A DNA stretch of 64,000 bases from WHSW01 sp035296705 (GTDB lineage: Bacteria; Actinomycetota; Thermoleophilia; Solirubrobacterales; 70-9). The notes under the pieces were generated by a model. The model ran no database searches. It saw nothing but the letters and a program-made list of their open reading frames with translations, and was not told where the DNA came from. Of this stretch, positions 59,838-64,000 are shown one piece after another (position 1 is the stretch's first letter; every line of letters starts with the position of its first letter). Position numbers and translations under genes: made by a program. The DNA lies in assembly GCA_035296705.1 (NCBI GenBank), contig DATHAL010000053.1, forward strand, positions 1 to 64,000. The letters run 5' to 3'.

Positions 59838-60191
59838 GTGGCGCTCGGACGCCGACAAAGGGGGTTGGGGATCGTTGCCGCGCTCTGCGCGGTCATCGCT
59901 CTCGCAGCGGCGGCGCTCGTCGCGTTCGACCCGAACACCGAGATCACGGACTCCAGCGCAACCGCCGAGGCCGACACCGTGGTTCGCGGCACTTTGAACG
60001 CCGACGCGTTGGCCAGGGCGCTCGTCGCGCAGGATCTCGCCGCACCCCCCGTCGCCGCCTGCACAGCTCAGTCGCTGATCAAGGACCTCGACCAGCTCCA
60101 GGTGAAGGCCATCATCAGCGGCCTGCCGGAGGGATCGCAGGGCCTCCGCGGCCGGATCGGCGCCGCGGTGCTGGTCTGCTCGACGAGCTGA
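59838..60191 (+). CDS. small membrane-anchored hypothetical protein
   Basis: 117 residues from a GTG at 59838. One N-terminal membrane helix (LGIVAALCAVIALAAAALVAF), then an outside domain of about 80 residues (TVVRGTLNADALARALVAQ, IKDLDQLQVKAIISGLPEGS) with three cysteines. No family recognised. Its stop lies only three bases from the tRNA-Gly 3' end on the other strand. Confidence 0.55.
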   Translation: MALGRRQRGLGIVAALCAVIALAAAALVAFDPNTEITDSSATAEADTVVRGTLNADALARALVAQDLAAPPVAACTAQSLIKDLDQLQVKAIISGLPEGSQGLRGRIGAAVLVCSTS

Positions 60192-60194
60192 AGA

Positions 60195-60267
60195 AGCGGC
60201 GGACGGGGCTCGAACCCGCGACCCCGAGCTTGGGAAGCTCGTGCTCTACCAGCTGAGCTACCGCCGC
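60195..60267 (-). tRNA. tRNA-Gly (anticodon CCC)
   Basis: On the minus strand: acceptor GCGGCGG / CCGCCGC, D arm GCTCAGCTGGTAGAGC, anticodon stem-loop CGAGC-TTCCCAA-GCTCG giving CCC, T arm GCGGG-TTCGAGC-CCCGT. CCA is not encoded. All arms pair well. Confidence 0.95.
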
Positions 60268-60356
60268 GTGGGCGAATCAGTCTAGAGCGACGCGCCCACC
60301 CTCGAACGCGACCAGATCGCCCCGAGCGCCGTTTCGCGACCTCTAGCCTTTTGCCG

Positions 60357-60878
60357 GTGAGCGCGCGGACCTTCGCCGTCTTCATCGGCGCCCTGCTTCT
60401 GATCGGACTCCTCGGCTTCGGCCTCGTCTCGAAGGGCGAGGGCTCGCTCTCCGTGGGCGAGGACGTGCCGGCCGCCGAGCTGCCGGCGCTCGGCGCCGAC
60501 GGCACCGGCTCGGTCGCCGACTATGAGGGCCGCTGGGTGCTGGTCAACGTCTGGGCCTCGTGGTGTGACCCGTGCCGCGACGAGGCGCCGGCGCTCGAGC
60601 GCTTTTACCGCGAGCACGGCGGTCAGGACTTCGAGATCATCGGCGTCGACACGCAGGACGACGAGGCGTCGGCGCAGGACTTCATCGAGGAGTTCAAGCT
60701 CACCTACCCGCACCTCCACGACGGCTCCGGCGACTACGCCGACGACCTCGAGACCACCGGCGTGCCCGAGAACTTCCTCATCGACCCAGACGGCAGGGTC
60801 GCCGCGGCGCTCCACGGCCAGGTGACCGAGAGTTACCTGCGCGACACGGTCGAACCGCTGATCGAGGGGAGGAGCTGA
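60357..60878 (+). CDS. thiol:disulfide interchange protein, CcmG/TlpA-like
   Basis: 173 residues from the GTG at 60357 (a TTG at 60351 is an alternative). N-terminal anchor TFAVFIGALLLIGLLGFGLV, then a thioredoxin fold: WVLVNVWASWCDPCRDEAPAL with active-site CDPC (about 71-74), FEIIGVDTQDDEA, and the cis-Pro TTGVPENFLIDPDG. Keeps apocytochrome c cysteines reduced. Three bases between its stop and the CcmH start show a two-gene operon. Confidence 0.9.
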   Translation: MSARTFAVFIGALLLIGLLGFGLVSKGEGSLSVGEDVPAAELPALGADGTGSVADYEGRWVLVNVWASWCDPCRDEAPALERFYREHGGQDFEIIGVDTQDDEASAQDFIEEFKLTYPHLHDGSGDYADDLETTGVPENFLIDPDGRVAAALHGQVTESYLRDTVEPLIEGRS

Positions 60879-60880
60879 GC

Positions 60881-61348
60881 ATGCGGCGGGTCGTCGCGCT
60901 CCTTGCGCTGGTCGGCGCCTTGGCGCTCCCGCTGCCCGCTGCGAGCGCGGCCGAGGCCCAGACCTCCCTCCCCGACATCGAGGACGAAGTCATGTGCATC
61001 GTCTGCGGCGTCCCGCTAGAGCTCGCGACCGAGGCGCCGCAGGCAAACCAGGAGCGCGACCTGATCCGTCGCCTGATCGCCCAGGGGCGCACGAAGGACG
61101 AGATCAAGAATGAGCTCGTCGATCAGTACGGGCCCGCGGTTCTTGCCGTGCCCGATGACGAGGGCTTCGACCTGATGGCGTGGCTCGTGCCGGGGGCAGC
61201 GATCGTCGCGGCGGGAGTTGCGATCGCGTTCGGACTCAGGCGCTGGCGCCGCGCCGACGCCGCGGAGGCGTCAGCCGAACCCGCCGCGGCCGTCGACCCG
61301 GCCGATGCCGAGCGCCTCGACGCCGACATCGCGCGCTACGAGCTCTGA
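60881..61348 (+). CDS. ccmH: cytochrome c-type biogenesis protein CcmH
   Basis: 155 residues. Signal peptide ending in AASAAEA, then IEDEVMCIVCGVPLELATEAPQANQERDLI in parts, with the CIVC thiol pair (about 38-41; LRCxxC-type in proteobacteria), RRLIAQGRTKDEIKNELVDQYGPAVLA, one membrane helix (MAWLVPGAAIVAAGVAIAFG), and a charged tail. Works with CcmG and CcmF at the site of heme attachment. ccmABCD are not in the window. Confidence 0.93.
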   Translation: MRRVVALLALVGALALPLPAASAAEAQTSLPDIEDEVMCIVCGVPLELATEAPQANQERDLIRRLIAQGRTKDEIKNELVDQYGPAVLAVPDDEGFDLMAWLVPGAAIVAAGVAIAFGLRRWRRADAAEASAEPAAAVDPADAERLDADIARYEL

Positions 61349-61359
61349 CGGAATCGATT

Positions 61360-61395
61360 GAGCACTGGTGCCGGCTATAGCCAGCACAACTGCTC
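61360..61395. repeat. 36-base near-palindrome after ccmH
   Basis: GAGCA-CTG-GTGCCGGCTA / TAGCCAGCAC-AAC-TGCTC: inner arms of 10 match with one mismatch and outer arms of 5 match perfectly, centre between 61377 and 61378. It begins 12 bases after the ccmH stop and could be a terminator stem without a T run or an operator for the following gene. Confidence 0.5.
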
Positions 61396-61463
61396 GACGG
61401 AATGCGGCGCTCTACGAAAGCGGCGGCGCGCGCTAGGTTGCGGGCGAACCACCCGGAGGAGCC

Positions 61464-62960
61464 ATGGCTGCCGCTCGTACTCGTCTCGCCACCGCCGCCC
61501 TGGCGGCGCTCGCCACACTCGTTCTTGCCGCGACCGCCCACGCAGTGCCGATCCTCGATCCCGGCACCCCCTCCCTCCCCGCATTCCAGGGAAAGCCGGC
61601 GAAGCCGCACAAGGTCAAGGACCCGGCGAGCCCGCCGCAGAACCCGTACATGGCGAGGAACCCGAACTCGAACATCCACAACGACACCTGGATGACGGAC
61701 GCCTACCGGCGTCCCGGCCCGCTCGGCAACTCGCTGGTTACCCAGTCGGAGGCGCACTCGCCGTCGCTCTGCGGCTCGCTCGCCTTCGATCGGGAGGAGC
61801 GGCTGGTGAGCGTCTGCCCCTCCGCGATCGCCGCGCCAGTCGCACAGATCATCGACCCGGCGACGCTCGAGACGATCTCCTCTTTGACGCTGCCGGACGC
61901 GCCCGACCCGCCCGGGACCGCGGAGTACCAGAACTTCACTGGTGGCGGCTACTTCTTCCTCGACCAGAAGGATCGGCTGTGGGTCCCGACGAAGACCGAC
62001 CACATCTACGTCCTCTCCGAGGGCGATGACGGCAACACGCTGACCCTCGTGCGCGACTACGACCTCACGCCGGTTCTCGACGAGGAGACCGAGCGGATCA
62101 CTTCGGCGCTGCCCGACTTCGACGGCCTCATCTGGTTCGTCTCGAAGGCGAACGGCAAGGTTGGGACGCTCGACCGCAAGACGGGCGAGATCCACGTGAA
62201 AACGACCGACGAGGAGATCGAGAACTCGTTCGCCGTGGGCGAGGACGGGGTCTACATCGTCTCCGACCGCGCGATGTACCGATTCAAGGCGACGAAGAAG
62301 GGCGTGCCGCGGGTGGTGTGGCGAAAGAGGTATCCGAACTCCGGGATCGTGAAGCCGAGCCAGGTGAACGCGGGCTCCGGCACGACGCCGACGATCATGG
62401 ACGACGGGTACGTCGCGATCACCGACAACGCCGACCCGATGAACGTCGTCGTCTACCGGACGAAGCGAAAGGTCCATCGGCACGGGGAGAACCGGGTCGT
62501 CTGCAAGCAGCCGGTGTTCGGCGCCGGCGCCTCCGCGACCGAGAACTCGCTGATCACCGCGGGACGCTCGCTGGTGGTCGAAAACAACTACGGCTACCAG
62601 GACCCGCTCGACCTCGTCGACGACCCGCCGACCGAGCCGGGCTTCGCGCGCGTCGACGTGAGGAAGAGCGGCGAGGACTGCAAGCTCGTCTGGACGAACA
62701 CCGAGGCGCGCGCGCCCACGGCCGTCCCGAAGCTCTCGACGAAGGCCGGGCTCGTCTACACCTACACCCGTCCGCCCGATCCCGCGGCCGAGGGCTTTTA
62801 CTGGACGGCGCTCGACTTCCGCACGGGCAAGACGAAGTGGATGCGGTACTCGGGCTCCGACGTGCTGTTCAACAACAACTACGCCGGGATCGCGCTCGGG
62901 CCGGACGGCACGGCCTACCTCGGCGTGATCGGCGGGATGATCGCCCTGCGCGACGGGTAG
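61464..62960 (+). CDS. secreted beta-propeller-like protein
   Basis: 498 residues from the ATG at 61464 behind CGGAGGAGCC. Signal peptide (LATAALAALATLVLAATAHA). The mature chain has repeated blade-like units of about 45-60 residues with D/G turns: DQKDRLWVPTKTDHIYVL, DFDGLIWFVSKANGKVGTLDRKTGEIHV, VGEDGVYIVSDRAMYRFKA, PDGTAYLGVIGGMIALRDG. This resembles PQQ-like or SMP-30-like propellers; no catalytic residues are recognised. Extracellular, function unknown. Confidence 0.82.
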   Translation: MAAARTRLATAALAALATLVLAATAHAVPILDPGTPSLPAFQGKPAKPHKVKDPASPPQNPYMARNPNSNIHNDTWMTDAYRRPGPLGNSLVTQSEAHSPSLCGSLAFDREERLVSVCPSAIAAPVAQIIDPATLETISSLTLPDAPDPPGTAEYQNFTGGGYFFLDQKDRLWVPTKTDHIYVLSEGDDGNTLTLVRDYDLTPVLDEETERITSALPDFDGLIWFVSKANGKVGTLDRKTGEIHVKTTDEEIENSFAVGEDGVYIVSDRAMYRFKATKKGVPRVVWRKRYPNSGIVKPSQVNAGSGTTPTIMDDGYVAITDNADPMNVVVYRTKRKVHRHGENRVVCKQPVFGAGASATENSLITAGRSLVVENNYGYQDPLDLVDDPPTEPGFARVDVRKSGEDCKLVWTNTEARAPTAVPKLSTKAGLVYTYTRPPDPAAEGFYWTALDFRTGKTKWMRYSGSDVLFNNNYAGIALGPDGTAYLGVIGGMIALRDG

Positions 62961-62969
62961 TCGCGCCAC

Positions 62970-63368
62970 ATGAACGCCGCCGGTGACGCACCGAGCAAGC
63001 CGGTGCTCCTCTACGACGCCGACTGCGGCTTCTGCAAGTGGTCGCTGAACCTGGTGCTCAGGTGGGATCGCGACGAGCGCGTGCGCCCGGCACCGATCGA
63101 GAGCCCAGAGGGAGAGCGGCTGCTCGAGGGCATGCCGCGCGAGAAGCGACTCGAGTCGTGGCATCTCGTGCTGCCCTCGGGCGAGGTGCTCTCGGCCGGC
63201 AATGCCGCGGCGCCGCTCGCGCGGCTGCTGCCCGGGGGGCGGCCGCTGGCCGCCCTGTTCGAGCGGGCGCCGGGGCTGACGGACCGCGCCTACTTTGCCG
63301 TCGCGCGCAACCGCAGTCGCCTCGCAAAGCTCCTGCGCATCGATCCGGACCACCCGGTGCGTCGCTGA
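62970..63368 (+). CDS. DUF393 (DCC family) thiol-disulfide oxidoreductase-like protein
   Basis: 132 residues. The diagnostic DxxCxxC motif VLLYDADCGFCKWSLNLVLRWD (about 12-33) starts the domain; SWHLVLPSGEVLSAGNAAAPLARLLPGG continues the thioredoxin-like fold, and YFAVARNRSRLAKLL ends it. Activity of the family is not established. 9 bases after the propeller gene stop, so perhaps cotranscribed. Confidence 0.9.
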   Translation: MNAAGDAPSKPVLLYDADCGFCKWSLNLVLRWDRDERVRPAPIESPEGERLLEGMPREKRLESWHLVLPSGEVLSAGNAAAPLARLLPGGRPLAALFERAPGLTDRAYFAVARNRSRLAKLLRIDPDHPVRR

Positions 63369-63430
63369 GTCCGAGCGTCAATCAGCCGGCGGCGGGGTAG
63401 GCGCAGCTTCATGGACTCTCACGCTGATCG

Positions 63431-63699
63431 TGTTCGGCGGAATCGTCGTCGTGGTGCTGGTCCTCCTGGCGCGCGGCGCCTGGCACCCAGCGAAGGCGAT
63501 GGAGCTCACCGACCGCGACCGACAGAAGCGCTGGGCGACACAAGCCGACATCGAGGAGCGCGAGGTGGGTGAGATGGTCGAGGGCCAGAACGAGTACCGG
63601 CGCGCCCGCGGAGAGCGGGAGCTAACCGAGGCCGACGCGCAGGCGCTCGCCGACGAGCGCCAGCGCGCGAGCATCGAGCGCAGCCGCCCCGCCGGCTGA
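63431..63699 (+). CDS. small single-span membrane protein
   Basis: About 89 residues if the GTG at 63431 is used; the frame stays open upstream without a better start. One membrane helix (FGGIVVVVLVLLARGAW) then a charged cytoplasmic helix pair (LTDRDRQKRWATQADIEEREVGEMVEG, ALADERQRASIERS). No family recognised. The composition is clearly coding, but the start is uncertain. Confidence 0.55.
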
Positions 63700-63772
63700 C
63701 GCGGCGGACGCCACCCGGGCGCGCTCGGAGCGACCGGGCGCATGACGGGCAGCGTATGCAAGAGTCGGCGGC

Positions 63773-64000
63773 GTGCCGCTGAACGCGAGCCGCGTCCACC
63801 TCGAGCGCTTCGTCGAGCGCGCCGCGGCGTCGGTCGGCCCACGCGCGATTGTGCTCGACGCCGGCGCGGGCGACGGCGCCTACCGCCACCACTTCGACCA
63901 CCTCGAGTACGAGTCGGCGGACTTCGCCAAGGTCGACAAGACCTACGCCGAGGAGATCACCTACGTCGGCGATCTCGCCGAGCTGCCGGTCGCCGACGAT
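63773..64000 (+). CDS. SAM-dependent methyltransferase, N-terminal part (runs off the right edge)
   Basis: 76 residues visible from the GTG at 63773. VHLERFVERAAASVGPRAIVLDAGAGDGAYRHHF has the class I SAM-binding motif (LDAGAGDG, about 24-31), followed by YESADFAKVDKTY and YVGDLAELPVADD, a motif II/III-like arrangement of the Methyltransf_11 group. Substrate cannot be told. Confidence 0.8.
   Translation, partial: MPLNASRVHLERFVERAAASVGPRAIVLDAGAGDGAYRHHFDHLEYESADFAKVDKTYAEEITYVGDLAELPVADD

Noticed and set aside
61236..63353. 705-codon minus-strand frame
   Set aside because: Antisense shadow of the secreted propeller and DUF393 genes; low-complexity composition and no motifs.

Overview
High-GC bacterial chromosome with dense gene packing, many ATGA/TGATG start-stop overlaps, GTG/TTG starts, an actinobacterial-type SOS box and a c-di-AMP riboswitch ahead of an RlpA-like wall enzyme. 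Together with a full aerobic phenylalanine pathway and System II cytochrome c maturation genes, this suggests an uncultured or little-studied actinomycete, most likely of the Thermoleophilia (Solirubrobacterales/Gaiellales) type. That placement is inference; no 16S gene is present.

Layout. 1-8.8 kb is core genome: the 5' end of glnA, a carboxymuconolactone decarboxylase-like gene, a riboswitch-controlled RlpA-like hydrolase, an MFS transporter, the RNase P RNA, proline catabolism (proline dehydrogenase and P5C dehydrogenase, coupled), a stand-alone P-loop ATPase, and lexA with its SOS box. From 8.9 to 18.8 kb lies a probable integrated island. It starts at an intact tRNA-Leu(GAG) and ends in a degenerate copy of that tRNA's 3' half (18725-18780). 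Its cargo is a divergent metabolic regulon: a polar amino-acid ABC transporter, a GntR regulator, a histidine ammonia-lyase remnant, a kinase-aminotransferase fusion and an SDR on one side; two half-size TauE/SafE permeases, a gamma-glutamyltransferase-like enzyme and a cupin on the other. No integrase is left.

18.9-37 kb is mixed accessory and housekeeping DNA: secreted proteins, an ECF-type sigma factor with a zinc-finger anti-sigma factor, GTP cyclohydrolase I, small zinc-ribbon proteins, TetR- and ArsR-controlled genes, a patatin, a thiolase and a GlpA/GlpB-like flavoenzyme pair. 37-45 kb carries a primary-type sigma factor, two neighbouring genes each broken by one frameshift (an EEP-family phosphodiesterase and an AbiEi/DUF559-type protein), secG, and ccmF/ccmI/ccmE; ccmG and ccmH are at 60.4-61.3 kb.

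45.3-50.6 kb holds the phenylalanine/tyrosine degradation genes (fumarylacetoacetase, Lrp-type regulator, HPPD, homogentisate dioxygenase, phenylalanine hydroxylase). 51.5-56.3 kb encodes a complete sugar ABC importer whose MalF-like permease carries an unusual extracytoplasmic B-type domain. The right end has an aminotransferase, a sugar kinase, a metallo-hydrolase, tRNA-Gly(CCC), a secreted beta-propeller protein, and the start of a methyltransferase that runs off the window.
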